Under the pieces are notes generated by a model that was not told where the DNA came from, made no database searches, and was given only the letters and a program-made list of their open reading frames with translations. Positions 33,458 through 42,464 of a DNA stretch of 64,000 nt are shown here, piece by piece. Source of the DNA: BOKV01 sp049289295 (lineage in GTDB: Bacteria > Pseudomonadota > Alphaproteobacteria > Rhizobiales > Rhizobiaceae); NCBI GenBank assembly GCA_049289295.1, contig JBATLL010000035.1, positions 1-64,000 of the forward strand, written 5' to 3'. Each line of letters begins with the position of its first letter. Position 1 is the first letter of the stretch. A program made the translations under genes and the position numbers.

Positions 33458-34059
33458 TGGACTGCTCCCCCTGAAACCGGCGTTTCACCGTCCCGCCATT
33501 CACGAATGGAGCGCAGGAAGCAGTAGGCGGAAACAATCACGAAAACGATCGCTCCGATCATGCTCAGCGCATAACCCCACCATATCGGATACTGGAGGAT
33601 GAAACTGGTTTCGCCATATCCCAGCTTGTCCATGGTACCAAGCCAGTGCCGCCAGGCGAGCAGGAGCGCCACTGCGAAAAAGAGCCCGTTCGATATCAGG
33701 TCGATGAAGCGATTGAGTGATGTGGGAAAGGAAGCCGTGAATATCTCGACAGACGCGTGGCTGCGGTTCAACTGGCACCAGGGCAGGAAGGCAAAAACGG
33801 CAAAGGCCGTACCAGCCTCGACCATTTCATAATCACCGGGGATAGGCCCCGCTCCCAGCTTGTCGAACATTGAACCGATAGCGCGCATGATCGGATAGGC
33901 GATTGCGCGCCAGCCCTCTCCATCGGCCAGGTTGGCCATGGTAAAGATGGCACGGCCGGAAATGCTGAGGACCGAGATCAGCGTCAACAGGACAAGCATG
34001 ACCCCGCCAGCAAGTGCCATCCACCGCGCCAGTGACGTTACCCATCTTTCCAGCATGTG
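33454..34059 (-). CDS. TRAP transporter small permease (DctQ-type)
   Basis: About 201 residues with four transmembrane segments (for example WMALAGGVMLVLLTLISVLS) and the short conserved motif CQLNRSHASVEIFTASFP. ATG at 34059 follows GGAGGGA, a good ribosome site; an ATG at 34071 is less likely. It starts 46 bases after the paaX stop on the same strand, so the pair may lie in the paaX transcript and carry phenylacetate or a related acid (inference). The soluble binding protein must come from elsewhere. Confidence 0.85.
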   Translation of the reverse strand, partial: HMLERWVTSLARWMALAGGVMLVLLTLISVLSISGRAIFTMANLADGEGWRAIAYPIMRAIGSMFDKLGAGPIPGDYEMVEAGTAFAVFAFLPWCQLNRSHASVEIFTASFPTSLNRFIDLISNGLFFAVALLLAWRHWLGTMDKLGYGETSFILQYPIWWGYALSMIGAIVFVIVSAYCFLRSIREWRDGETPVSGGAVH

Positions 34060-34104
34060 CTGTCCCTCCATTCCCCATCTGCTGCAGGCGCGACAGAGCG
34101 TTTC

Positions 34105-34986
34105 CTAACCTGCCTGTTCCAGAATGCCCAGACCACCAAAACGGCTTGCCAGCCTGTCAACCGAACCGGCGGCGAACTCCTCGCGGCCAAGCAGCCATTT
34201 CACACATGGCGCATGAAGCGAACGATAGAGCCGTTCGAATTCGTCGCGACAGGCTTTCCCCTCCCAGCTGGATGGAAGACAGGCTGCATCGAAACGCGCA
34301 TGACGCAGAACTATCCTACGCCACTCATGGACCATCAAGGTGCGCGCGGCAATGGCATCCATGGCAGAAATGCTGCCTGATGCGTGCCTGGCCAAGCTCG
34401 CAATCCTCCTTCGCAATTCGCGATAGCTGGCATTGATATCGCGCGGACCCAGGCGCTGTCTGAGCCAGTCGGGTATCGCAGTGTCTTCGGAATGCACGAA
34501 CAGGATGTCGGCGTCGGGTACCGGCTTGTCATCGGATTGAATTGCGAGAAGACCGCTGGTCACGCTGGCAAAGCCCTTACGCACCAGACGCTCAGTCATT
34601 TCCGGCCATGCCCCTTCCCGGTCGAGCGGCAAGACAGCCAGCCACAATGGCAAACCTTCGAGGCTTGCCGGCGCGGGGTAAATGCGATCCTCCGCCTGCA
34701 GCGCCTGTGCCTTTGCCGATTGGGAAAGCGTGTAGCTGCTGCTGCGGCCGTTGCGGGTACTTGTTACCCAGTCATCAGCGGCAAGCCGCGACAGGGCCGT
34801 ACGCATGGCGCCATGCGAAACGCCAAGCCTTTGCAGAAGTTCCTGAAGGCTGGATGCGCTGATCGATCCTCCCATCGGCAATACGCTGTCACCGAAAACC
34901 GTTACAACGAGTGACCAGACGCGCAATCGGTTCACTTCCTGAAGTGCCTCGATCCAACTGTCCAGTTCCTTCGAAAAGGCGTTCAT
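34105..34986 (-). CDS. paaX: PaaX-family transcriptional repressor
   Basis: About 293 residues. An N-terminal winged helix (RVWSLVVTVFGDSVLPMGG; then LLQRLGVSHGAMRTALSRLA) is followed by the PaaX C-terminal region (LWLAVLPLDREGAWPEMTERL). PaaX represses phenylacetate genes until phenylacetyl-CoA binds. ATG at 34986 is chosen; a much longer open frame upstream overlaps the divergent thioesterase and is not credible. The divergent start of the thioesterase gene is 94 bases away. Confidence 0.9.
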   Translation of the reverse strand: MNAFSKELDSWIEALQEVNRLRVWSLVVTVFGDSVLPMGGSISASSLQELLQRLGVSHGAMRTALSRLAADDWVTSTRNGRSSSYTLSQSAKAQALQAEDRIYPAPASLEGLPLWLAVLPLDREGAWPEMTERLVRKGFASVTSGLLAIQSDDKPVPDADILFVHSEDTAIPDWLRQRLGPRDINASYRELRRRIASLARHASGSISAMDAIAARTLMVHEWRRIVLRHARFDAACLPSSWEGKACRDEFERLYRSLHAPCVKWLLGREEFAAGSVDRLASRFGGLGILEQAG

Positions 34987-35079
34987 TGACCTTGATTTCC
35001 GACCCGTGCTTTCGTGTACCCCTATCGGTATAAGGGAGCGCGTCCAGTATCGAAAGGCCGCGGCGAAGGGAATTCGGCA

Positions 35080-35523
35080 ATGAACATGAAAACCGGGGAT
35101 TTCAGCCCCATTGATGCCCAGGAATTGCTGGCAAGCGTCTTTGCTCCGTGGGTGCAGGCGCTGAATATCCGGGTTGCCGGATTCGATGAAGCGGGGGGTG
35201 ACTTCGAAGTGCCTGAGAACCGGGATATCTGCCTTCGCGGCGGGCCTGGTGAGGGCGTGATTTGCGGCCAGGCGGTCTGCTCGATTGCAGATACGGTCGC
35301 CGTCCTGACGCTGGCTGGCGTCAACAAGCGCTTCCGCAATTGCACGACGCTTGATCTTTCCTGCAATTTCCTGCGCCCGCTGCCGGTTGGACCTGTTGAC
35401 GTGCGAGCCGAAGCGATTTCGAACGGGCGCAAGACAGCCGTGGTGCGCTGCGAATTCCGCAGTGCTGGTTCCAGCAAGCTGGCGGCTACCGCGAACTGCG
35501 CTTTCCTCTATCTCGAAGACTGA
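35080..35523 (+). CDS. PaaI-like hotdog-fold thioesterase
   Basis: A 147-residue hotdog protein. The active-site helix region is GEGVICGQAVCSIADTVAVL, and the strand LDLSCNFLRPLPVGPVDV matches acyl-CoA thioesterases. It is divergent from paaX and convergent with paaZ and so falls in the phenylacetate locus, but it is distinct from the second PaaI-type gene at 38465. It may release CoA from dead-end phenylacetate intermediates, as PaaI does. ATG at 35080 has a GAAGGG site. Confidence 0.78.
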   Translation: MNMKTGDFSPIDAQELLASVFAPWVQALNIRVAGFDEAGGDFEVPENRDICLRGGPGEGVICGQAVCSIADTVAVLTLAGVNKRFRNCTTLDLSCNFLRPLPVGPVDVRAEAISNGRKTAVVRCEFRSAGSSKLAATANCAFLYLED

Positions 35524-35559
35524 CACCGTTTTGTCGCGCTCGCGCCCCGCATCGCAGTC

Positions 35560-37584
35560 CTAGAACTGGTTCATCGTGCGCAGTTCATACTCTGCGACCT
35601 GTTCGTCATTCTGGTTGAACAGGGTCACGTTCCAGCGCACCTCGCCATAATCTGCATTGCGCGGCGTCTTGCGCTTGACGGTCAATCGGACGCGAATCGA
35701 ATCACCGGGGCTGACCGGCTTCTGGAACGACAGGCCTTCCAGACCGGTATTTGCCAGCACCGGGCCTGGTGCCGGCTCCACGAAGAGACCGGCAGCAAAG
35801 GACAGCAGCAGGTAGCCATGGGCGACACGACCGGGGAAGAACGGATTGGCGCTGGCTGCTTCCTCGTCCATGTGGGCATAGAAGGTATCGCCAGTGAAAT
35901 TGGCGAAGTGCTCGATATCTTCCAGGGTGATTGTTCTGGGAGGCGTGTTGAGCGTGTGCCCGAGTTCCAGTTCATCATAGCGAAGCCTGAAGGGATGGGC
36001 TTTCGGTGCGATTTCCCGCGCGCCAGGCATCCACTCGCCCGTCACTGCGGTCAGGATATCCGGCGATCCCTGAATGGCAGTGCGCTGCATGTGATGAAGC
36101 ACACCGCGGATACCGCCGAGTTCCTCGCCGCCACCTGCGCGGCCTGGCCCGCCATGGGTCATGTGCGGCATGGGTGAACCGTGCCCGGTGCTTTCGGGAG
36201 CTGAATCGGGGTTGTTGAAATAGACCCTGCCATGGTGACTTGCCGAACCCGCAACCACCGACCTTGCGACCGCAGTATCTGCCGTGAAGGCGGAGAGCAC
36301 CAGCGACCCGCCGCCCCTGTTGGCAAGCGCCACGGCATGATCGATATCGCGATAGGCCATGACTGTTGAGACGGGACCAAATGCTTCTACCGCATGAATC
36401 TGTGTCGCGGCATCGGGGTCCTTGCAGTGGAAAAGGGCGGGCGCCATGAATGCGCCGTGGACTGCATCAGCATCAACGAGGGCGGAGACGAAATCCTGCG
36501 GCGTGATCCGGCTGGCTTCCCTGGCGATGATTTCGCATTTCTGCATCACATCGGCTCGCTGGGCCTGCGAGACCAGTGCTCCCATCCGCACCTTGTCATT
36601 GCGGGGATTGCCGATCGTGATGGCGGAAAGGCGGGCGGAGATCGCGTCGACAACGTCCGTCGCCATCGCGTCGGGTACAAGGATGCGGCGGATCGCTGTG
36701 CATTTCTGCCCCGCCTTGGCGGTCATTTCACGGGCAACTTCCTTGACGAAGACATCGAAGCCCGGCGAGCCAGGTGCCAGGTCCGGCCCCAGTATTGTGG
36801 CATTCAGGCTGTCCTGCTCGGCAGTGAAGCGCACCGAATGTTGTGCGAAATTCGGCATCGCGCGCAACATTGCCGCCGTGGCTGCCGAGCCGGTAAATCC
36901 TACCATGTCCTGCGCGGCGAGCGCCTCAAGCAGGTTCCCGGTTCGCCCGCAGATCAACTGGACTGCTCCTTGTGGCAGCAGGCCCGATTCGATCATGATC
37001 CTGAAGCAGGCTTCGGTGACATAGGCCGTCTGTGTCGCCGGTTTGACAATTGCGGGAACACCGGCCAGCAGCGAAGGTGCCAGCTTTTCCAGCATGCCCC
37101 AGACCGGGAAGTTGAAAGCATTGATATGGACTGCCGCCCCCTTGAGAGACGTATAGACGTGGCGTCCGACAAATTTCCCGCTGCGGCCCAACTGTTCCAC
37201 TGCGCCATCGACATAGACTGTGTCATCGGGGAGTTCGCGCTTGCCCTTGGAGGCATAGACGAAAAGGGTTCCTATTCCGCCGTCAATATCGATGCGGCTG
37301 TCGGCCAGCGTTGCGCCGGTTTCATAGGAGAGCTGGTAGAGGTCCTCCTTGCGCGCATCGAGCGCCAGTGCCAGCGCCTTGAGCATCGAGGCACGCGCAT
37401 GAAAGCGCATGTTCCTGAGCGCTGGGCCGCCCTCATTGCGCGCATGGTCGAGCATCGCATCGAAGGGCAATCGGGAAGACCCTACAAGGGCAACCGGCTC
37501 GCCGGTAACCGCGCTCATAACGGTCGTTGCTTCCTTGCCGGGACCAATCCAGCGTCCGGCTGCAAAACTTTGTGCTTCGATCAT
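35560..37584 (-). CDS. paaZ: Bifunctional oxepin-CoA hydrolase / semialdehyde dehydrogenase
   Basis: A 674-residue two-domain enzyme. An N-terminal aldehyde dehydrogenase (about 1-520) contains Glu in FTAEQDSLN and the catalytic Cys in KAGQKCTAIRRI near residue 295. A C-terminal MaoC-like hydratase (about 540-674) contains FANFTGDTFYAHMDEEAASA and PFFPGRVAHGYLLLSFAAGL. PaaZ opens the oxepin ring of the phenylacetate pathway and oxidises the resulting aldehyde. Both catalytic halves look complete. Transcribed away from paaG across a 90-bp region with a palindromic operator. Confidence 0.94.
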   Translation of the reverse strand: MIEAQSFAAGRWIGPGKEATTVMSAVTGEPVALVGSSRLPFDAMLDHARNEGGPALRNMRFHARASMLKALALALDARKEDLYQLSYETGATLADSRIDIDGGIGTLFVYASKGKRELPDDTVYVDGAVEQLGRSGKFVGRHVYTSLKGAAVHINAFNFPVWGMLEKLAPSLLAGVPAIVKPATQTAYVTEACFRIMIESGLLPQGAVQLICGRTGNLLEALAAQDMVGFTGSAATAAMLRAMPNFAQHSVRFTAEQDSLNATILGPDLAPGSPGFDVFVKEVAREMTAKAGQKCTAIRRILVPDAMATDVVDAISARLSAITIGNPRNDKVRMGALVSQAQRADVMQKCEIIAREASRITPQDFVSALVDADAVHGAFMAPALFHCKDPDAATQIHAVEAFGPVSTVMAYRDIDHAVALANRGGGSLVLSAFTADTAVARSVVAGSASHHGRVYFNNPDSAPESTGHGSPMPHMTHGGPGRAGGGEELGGIRGVLHHMQRTAIQGSPDILTAVTGEWMPGAREIAPKAHPFRLRYDELELGHTLNTPPRTITLEDIEHFANFTGDTFYAHMDEEAASANPFFPGRVAHGYLLLSFAAGLFVEPAPGPVLANTGLEGLSFQKPVSPGDSIRVRLTVKRKTPRNADYGEVRWNVTLFNQNDEQVAEYELRTMNQF

Positions 37585-37619
37585 CTTTCAGGCATCCTGT
37601 TGGGAACAATTCCATTATT

Positions 37620-37631
37620 GACCGGCCGGTC
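37620..37631. promoter_or_regulatory. Palindromic operator between paaZ and paaG
   Basis: GACCGGCCGGTC is a perfect 12-base palindrome, part of TTGACCGGCCGGTCGGTTTA. It matches the general style of TetR-family PaaR operators (ACCGACCGGTCGGT type). It is placed to control the divergent paaZ and paaG-paaI-paaK-paaR units; the regulator gene is the last of the latter. Confidence 0.6.
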
Positions 37632-37673
37632 GGTTTATGCAATCGATTTTGAAGAAGGCTCAAGGAGGATGCA

Positions 37674-38468
37674 ATGGCTGAAACCGTGCTTGTTACACGG
37701 GAGGATGGCTGGATCGAGATAGCGCTCAATCGGCCGGATCGTCTCAATTCCTTCAACGACCAGATGCACCGTGAACTGTTCGGTGCCCTCACTGCCGCAT
37801 CGAGCGATCCCAGCGTTCGCGCCATCGTCCTGACAGGTGCCGGGCGCGGATTTTGTGCAGGCCAGGATCTTGGCGACCGGGACCCGGCAAAGATGGATGG
37901 CCCACCTGATCTGGGGCATACGCTCGAGACGTTCTACAATCCGCTTGTCCGCCTGATCCGTTCCACGCCCAAGCCGGTCATCTGCGCGGTCAATGGCGTT
38001 GCTGCGGGCGCAGGGGCAAACCTAGCGCTGGCCTGCGACGTGGTGATTGCGGGCGTCAGTGCGAAATTCATCCAGTCCTTCGCCAAGGTCGGACTTGTGC
38101 CGGATGCTGGTGGAAGCTGGAACCTGACAAGGCTGCTTGGTGAGGCGCGGGCCAAGGGCCTGGCGTTCACCGCACAACCCCTGTCCGCAGAGAAGGCGGC
38201 GGAATGGGGCCTGATCTGGAAAGCGGTTGCCGATGATCATCTGATGATCGAGGCGCGCAACCTTGCCGTTGAACTCGCCAGCGGTCCGACACAGGGATAT
38301 GCGCTGACGAAACAGGCCATCCAGGCTGCGGCCACCAACACGCTGGACGAACAGCTTGATCTTGAAGCGCGCTACCAGCGCAAGGCCGGCAGGACGCCCG
38401 ACTATGCGGAAGGTGTGAAGGCCTTCCTTGAAAAGCGCCCAGCAAAATTTACGGGAAAATCCGAATGA
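37674..38468 (+). CDS. paaG: 2-(1,2-epoxy-1,2-dihydrophenyl)acetyl-CoA isomerase
   Basis: A 264-residue crotonase-fold enzyme that converts the ring epoxide to oxepin-CoA. The crotonase signature is NGVAAGAGANLALACDVVIA, with the oxyanion-hole region GRGFCAGQDLGDRD and a distal acid near VGLVPDAGGSW. First gene of the paaG-paaI-paaK-paaR operon; the next ATG overlaps its stop by four bases. One TGTTACA motif lies just inside the coding start (37691-37697). Confidence 0.93.
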   Translation: MAETVLVTREDGWIEIALNRPDRLNSFNDQMHRELFGALTAASSDPSVRAIVLTGAGRGFCAGQDLGDRDPAKMDGPPDLGHTLETFYNPLVRLIRSTPKPVICAVNGVAAGAGANLALACDVVIAGVSAKFIQSFAKVGLVPDAGGSWNLTRLLGEARAKGLAFTAQPLSAEKAAEWGLIWKAVADDHLMIEARNLAVELASGPTQGYALTKQAIQAAATNTLDEQLDLEARYQRKAGRTPDYAEGVKAFLEKRPAKFTGKSE

Positions 38469-38896
38469 CAATCACGGCGCAGGAACGCGCGGAAAAAAGC
38501 GCGGCGGCCATGTCGTCCACCGACAAGGCGAGCAAATGGGTCGGCATCTCACTCGATGGCGTCGGGCCAGGCACTGCGGTAATGTCGATGGACGTCGGCG
38601 AACATCACTGCAACGGCCATTTAATCTGCCATGGCGGCGTGATCTTTTCGCTGGCTGACAGCACCTTTGCCTTTGCCTGCAACAGCTACAACGAGATCGT
38701 TGTCGCCCAGCACAACATGATTTCCTACATCGCTCCGGCAAAGGCGGGTGATCGGCTCACGGCAACGGCCAGGGAAGTCAGCAAGACCGGCCGTTCAGGC
38801 ATCTACGATATCAAGGTGACGCGGGGTGACGGGACCCTGATTGCCGAAATGCGGGGATGCTCGCGGGTCATCAAGGGCAAACATTTCGAGGAATAG
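38465..38896 (+). CDS. paaI: Hydroxyphenylacetyl-CoA thioesterase
   Basis: A 143-residue hotdog-fold thioesterase that clears dead-end CoA esters of the phenylacetate pathway. The catalytic-helix motif is CNGHLICHGGVIFSLADSTF, with FACNSYNEIVVAQHNMISYI after it, as in PaaI. It overlaps paaG by four bases and is followed by paaK after 12 bases, so it belongs to the operon. A second, more divergent thioesterase is present at 35080. Confidence 0.92.
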   Translation: MTITAQERAEKSAAAMSSTDKASKWVGISLDGVGPGTAVMSMDVGEHHCNGHLICHGGVIFSLADSTFAFACNSYNEIVVAQHNMISYIAPAKAGDRLTATAREVSKTGRSGIYDIKVTRGDGTLIAEMRGCSRVIKGKHFEE

Positions 38897-38908
38897 GGAG
38901 GACTTCCG

Positions 38909-40219
38909 ATGAAAGATCTCACCCCGGACCGCAAGGAGCTGGAGCCGATCGAGATCGCGTCGCGCGATCAGATTACCGCATTGCAGCTCGAGCGCATGAA
39001 ATGGTCGTTGCGCCATGCCTATGACAATGTGCCCTTCTACCGGAAGAGCTTCGATGCGGCTGGCGTTCATCCAGACGACCTGAAGTCGCTTGGCGACCTC
39101 GCAAAGTTCCCATTCACGGTCAAACAGGATCTGCGCAACAACTATCCATTCGGCATGTTCGCCGTGCCAAGGGAACAGGTCAGCCGGGTCCATGCCTCCT
39201 CTGGCACCACCGGCAAGCCCACTGTCGTCGGCTATACGCGGCGTGACGTGGACACCTGGGCAACCGTGATGGCGCGCTCGATGCGGGCAAGCGGAACCCG
39301 CCCGGGAGACGTCGTTCACATTTCCTATGGCTATGGTCTGTTCACCGGTGGACTGGGTGCGCATTACGGTGCCGAAAAGCTCGGCTGCACGGTCGTTCCT
39401 GTTTCCGGCGGCATGACACCGCGCCAGGTTACGCTGATCGAGGATTTCGGCGCGACGACCATCATGGTGACGCCTTCCTACATGCTCGCGATCCTCGACG
39501 AGTATCGCGCACAGGGCAAGGACCCACGCAAATCGCCGTTGCAGGTCGGCATTTTCGGAGCTGAACCCTGGACCAATTCCATGCGCGAGGAAATCGAACG
39601 GCAGTTCGACATGCATGCGGTCGATATTTATGGCCTTTCGGAAGTAATGGGGCCGGGCGTCGCCAATGAGTGCGTCGAAACGAAAGACGGCCTGCATATC
39701 TGGGAGGATCATTTCTATCCCGAAATCATCAATCCGGAGACCGGACAGCCCGTGGCCGAAGGTGAAAAGGGCGAGCTTGTCTTCACATCGCTGACCAAGG
39801 AAGCCTTTCCGATCATCCGTTACCGAACCCGCGATCTGACCCGCCTTCTGCCCGGCACGGCGCGATCCATGCGCCGGATGGAAAAGATCACCGGCCGCTC
39901 GGATGACATGATCATCCTGCGCGGGGTGAACGTGTTTCCAACGCAGATCGAGGAACAGATCCTGATGGTGCATGAACTGGCTCCCCATTTCCAGATCGAA
40001 CTGTCGCGCGAAGGAAGGCTCGACGAGATGCTGGTGCGCGTGGAAGCCCTTCCCGACGCTGCCAGCGATGAAGCGCGCGCGCGCGCGAAAGCCAGTCTGG
40101 GCAAGCGGATCAAGGACGTGATCGGGATCACCGCGAAAGTCGACGTGAGCACGCCCGGTGACGTTGAACGATCGCAAGGCAAGGCTGTGCGGATCATCGA
40201 CAAGCGCCCGAAAGGGTGA
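38909..40219 (+). CDS. paaK: Phenylacetate-CoA ligase
   Basis: A 436-residue adenylate-forming enzyme that activates phenylacetate to phenylacetyl-CoA, the first step of the pathway. It contains the AMP-binding P-loop HASSGTTGKPTVVGYT, the GLSEVMGPGVANEC motif and the RTRDLTRLLPGT hinge region, with a C-terminal AMP-binding_C_2 domain (RGVNVFPTQIEEQILMVHEL). The length is normal. A GAG-GAC ribosome site precedes ATG. Confidence 0.94.
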   Translation: MKDLTPDRKELEPIEIASRDQITALQLERMKWSLRHAYDNVPFYRKSFDAAGVHPDDLKSLGDLAKFPFTVKQDLRNNYPFGMFAVPREQVSRVHASSGTTGKPTVVGYTRRDVDTWATVMARSMRASGTRPGDVVHISYGYGLFTGGLGAHYGAEKLGCTVVPVSGGMTPRQVTLIEDFGATTIMVTPSYMLAILDEYRAQGKDPRKSPLQVGIFGAEPWTNSMREEIERQFDMHAVDIYGLSEVMGPGVANECVETKDGLHIWEDHFYPEIINPETGQPVAEGEKGELVFTSLTKEAFPIIRYRTRDLTRLLPGTARSMRRMEKITGRSDDMIILRGVNVFPTQIEEQILMVHELAPHFQIELSREGRLDEMLVRVEALPDAASDEARARAKASLGKRIKDVIGITAKVDVSTPGDVERSQGKAVRIIDKRPKG

Positions 40220-40223
40220 ACTG

Positions 40224-40829
40224 GTGGCGCGAACGATTGCCAAGGATCATGACGCGAAACGCAGGCTGATACGCGACCGGGCTGCAGCAGTCTTTGCGGG
40301 GTCCGGTTTCGACAAGGCATCCATGAGCCTGCTTGCCATCGATTGCGGCATTTCGAAAGCGTCGATCTACCACTACTACCAGAGCAAGGACGCATTGCTG
40401 TTCGACATTCTGGACAACCACCTGCGCAACATTGCCGCCAAGGTCGGCGAGGTGGCATCCAGCAACCTGGAACCCGTGGCAAAGCTTGATGCAATGATCC
40501 TTTCGATCCTCTTGGCCTATCGCGGTGCGGATGATGAACACCGCTTGCAGTTCAATTCGCTCTCCGCCCTGCCTGGGGCGCAGCAGGAAGAGTTGCGCGG
40601 CCACCAGCGCCGGATCGTCGACATGGTGCGAAAGGTGCTCAGGGAAGTTCGCCCCGACACAATGGGAGGCGATGCGCGCCGCCTGCAGGCGACGACCATG
40701 TCTCTGTTCGGGATGCTGAACTGGTTCTACATGTGGAACCGGGACGACTCCGAGCAGGCCCGCATTGACTATGCAAGGCTGGTTGCAAGCCTGCTCAAAG
40801 GCGGACTTGGCGCAATAGGCAAGGCGTAA
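40224..40829 (+). CDS. paaR: TetR family regulator, PaaR-like
   Basis: A 201-residue TetR regulator with the N-terminal helix-turn-helix SLLAIDCGISKASIYHYYQS and a ligand-binding helical domain. GTG at 40224 starts four bases after the paaK stop. Its place at the end of the paaGIK operon and the perfect palindrome 37620-37631 in front of that operon suggest it is the PaaR-type repressor responsive to phenylacetyl-CoA, acting in addition to PaaX. The operator assignment is inferred. Confidence 0.8.
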   Translation: MARTIAKDHDAKRRLIRDRAAAVFAGSGFDKASMSLLAIDCGISKASIYHYYQSKDALLFDILDNHLRNIAAKVGEVASSNLEPVAKLDAMILSILLAYRGADDEHRLQFNSLSALPGAQQEELRGHQRRIVDMVRKVLREVRPDTMGGDARRLQATTMSLFGMLNWFYMWNRDDSEQARIDYARLVASLLKGGLGAIGKA

Positions 40830-40840
40830 CGCGCTATCGC

Positions 40841-41926
40841 TCAGTGCTGGTCATAGTCGACGACAAGGCGATCACTCAGCGGCATGCACTGGCAGGTGAG
40901 CACATAGCCCTGCTCGATTTCGTAATCTTCAAGCGCGTAGTTCGCCTCAAGCTCGAATTCGCCTTCGACGACCTTTGCCCGGCAAGTGGAGCAAACACCG
41001 GCCCTGCAGGAATGGGGTGCATCCATATCTGCCTGCATGGCTGCTTCCAGAACCGACATGCCGGAGGCTGGAATGTCCAGAACCTTTGTCACGCCATCCA
41101 GTGTTACGACCAGTTCGCAGCGCTTGCCGGATTGGGCCGCCTTGCCGTTGCCCGCCTGCGGTGCGGGTCCGTTGCGGCGCAGCGCAGTCTTGAAGAGTTC
41201 GAAGCGGATGTTTTCCTTTGCCATGCCCTGCTGCTGCAATGCCTGCGAGATGGCCAGCATCATCGGTTCGGGGCCGCAGATGAATGCCAGGTCAACGGAT
41301 TCCAGATCGATCCAGCCACCCTTGAACAGGCGGGTGAGCTTGTCCTCGTCCACGCGACCCGTGAACAGGTCCATTTCCTGCGTGTCGTTCTCGATGACAT
41401 GGAGAATGGAGAAGCGACCGAGGTTGAGGTTCTTCAGGTCCTCCAGTTCCTCGCGGAACATGATCGAGTTGACGGTGCGGTTGGCATAGACCAGCGTGAT
41501 TGCTGATCTGGGTTCACGCGCAAGGATCGTCTTGATCAGGCCCAGGACCGGCGTGATGCCGCTGCCGCCGGCAAACATCAGATAGGTGCGCGCCTCGTCC
41601 GGCATGAGTTCGGCATTGAACTTGCCTTCGGGCGGCATGGCTTCGAGAATGTCACCCCGCTTGAGCTGTGTGTTGGCCCAGTTCGAAAAGGCGCCGCCAT
41701 CAACCCGCTTCACGCCGATGCGCAGCCGGTTTTCGTCCACGCCGGTGCTGATCGAATAGTTGCGGCGCAGTTCTTCGCCTTCATGTTCGTATCTGAATGT
41801 CAGGTACTGGCCCTGGAGATAGCGGAACACATCGCGATGCTCGGCAGGCGGTTCCAGCGTGATCGCCACGGCTTCGCGGGTTTCATGCTGGATGTCGGTT
41901 ACGACAAGGGGAAAGAATCTGGCCAT
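40841..41926 (-). CDS. paaE: Phenylacetyl-CoA epoxidase reductase subunit
   Basis: A 361-residue electron-transfer subunit. An FAD-binding domain (RRNYSISTG) is followed by an NAD-binding part (MFAGGSGITPVLGLIKTIL) and a C-terminal plant-type [2Fe-2S] ferredoxin domain with CRAGVCSTCRAKVVEG and a final Cys in VLTCQCMPLSD. It supplies electrons from NADPH to the PaaABCD oxygenase. Last gene of paaABCDE, 10 bases after paaD. It converges with paaR. Confidence 0.94.
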   Translation of the reverse strand: MARFFPLVVTDIQHETREAVAITLEPPAEHRDVFRYLQGQYLTFRYEHEGEELRRNYSISTGVDENRLRIGVKRVDGGAFSNWANTQLKRGDILEAMPPEGKFNAELMPDEARTYLMFAGGSGITPVLGLIKTILAREPRSAITLVYANRTVNSIMFREELEDLKNLNLGRFSILHVIENDTQEMDLFTGRVDEDKLTRLFKGGWIDLESVDLAFICGPEPMMLAISQALQQQGMAKENIRFELFKTALRRNGPAPQAGNGKAAQSGKRCELVVTLDGVTKVLDIPASGMSVLEAAMQADMDAPHSCRAGVCSTCRAKVVEGEFELEANYALEDYEIEQGYVLTCQCMPLSDRLVVDYDQH

Positions 41927-41936
41927 GCTGGCTTTC

Positions 41937-42464
41937 TCAGATACACTTGAAATAGTCGAAGGGTTCGAGGCAGGAATTGCACTGCCAGTTGGACTTGCAT
42001 GGCGTCGAACCAAATCGACTGACCATGCGGGTTTCGCACGAGCCGCAGCGCGGGCATGCCACCTGAAGCTGGGCTGGCCTGCCTGAACCACAGGCGGCGG
42101 TTCCCTCTACCGGCGGGGCAATGCCGTACTGTGTGAGCGCTGCCCTGCCCTTGACAGACAGCCAGGCTGTGGTCCAGGGCGGAGACAGGCTTCGCACAAT
42201 GCGGAAGTCGCAGACGCCCTTCTCGCGCAGCTTTGCTTCAATCTCGAAGTTTATGATGCTGGTTGCCGGGCAGCCGGTGTAGGTAGGCGTGACGGTGACG
42301 ACCAGTGTACCGCCATCGAGGGAAACGTTGCGGATCACGCCAAGATCGACGAGGGAAATGACCGGAATTTCAGGATCCGGCACCTCCTCCAGCCAGGCCA
42401 TGACTTCCTGCGGATCAGGATAAGCGGGCCGGTCGTCGCGGGGCAGCTCCAGCGCGGCGCTCAT
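41937..42464 (-). CDS. paaD: Phenylacetyl-CoA epoxidase subunit PaaD (DUF59/MIP18-like)
   Basis: A 175-residue protein with an N-terminal MIP18/DUF59 domain (EEVPDPEIPVISLVDLGVIR, TYTGCPATSIINFEIEAKLR) and a C-terminal zinc-ribbon-like segment with four cysteines (ACPRCGSCETR, QCNSCLEPFDYF). It is probably an iron-sulfur maturation factor for the epoxidase. The start overlaps the paaC stop by one base (TAATG). Confidence 0.93.
   Translation of the reverse strand: MSAALELPRDDRPAYPDPQEVMAWLEEVPDPEIPVISLVDLGVIRNVSLDGGTLVVTVTPTYTGCPATSIINFEIEAKLREKGVCDFRIVRSLSPPWTTAWLSVKGRAALTQYGIAPPVEGTAACGSGRPAQLQVACPRCGSCETRMVSRFGSTPCKSNWQCNSCLEPFDYFKCI

Noticed and set aside
36394..37722. Plus-strand open frame of 442 residues
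   Set aside because: Runs antisense through paaZ, whose protein is clearly conserved; a shadow of GC-rich codon usage.
38795..40243. Minus-strand open frame of 482 residues
   Set aside because: Antisense to paaI and paaK, both with clear family motifs.
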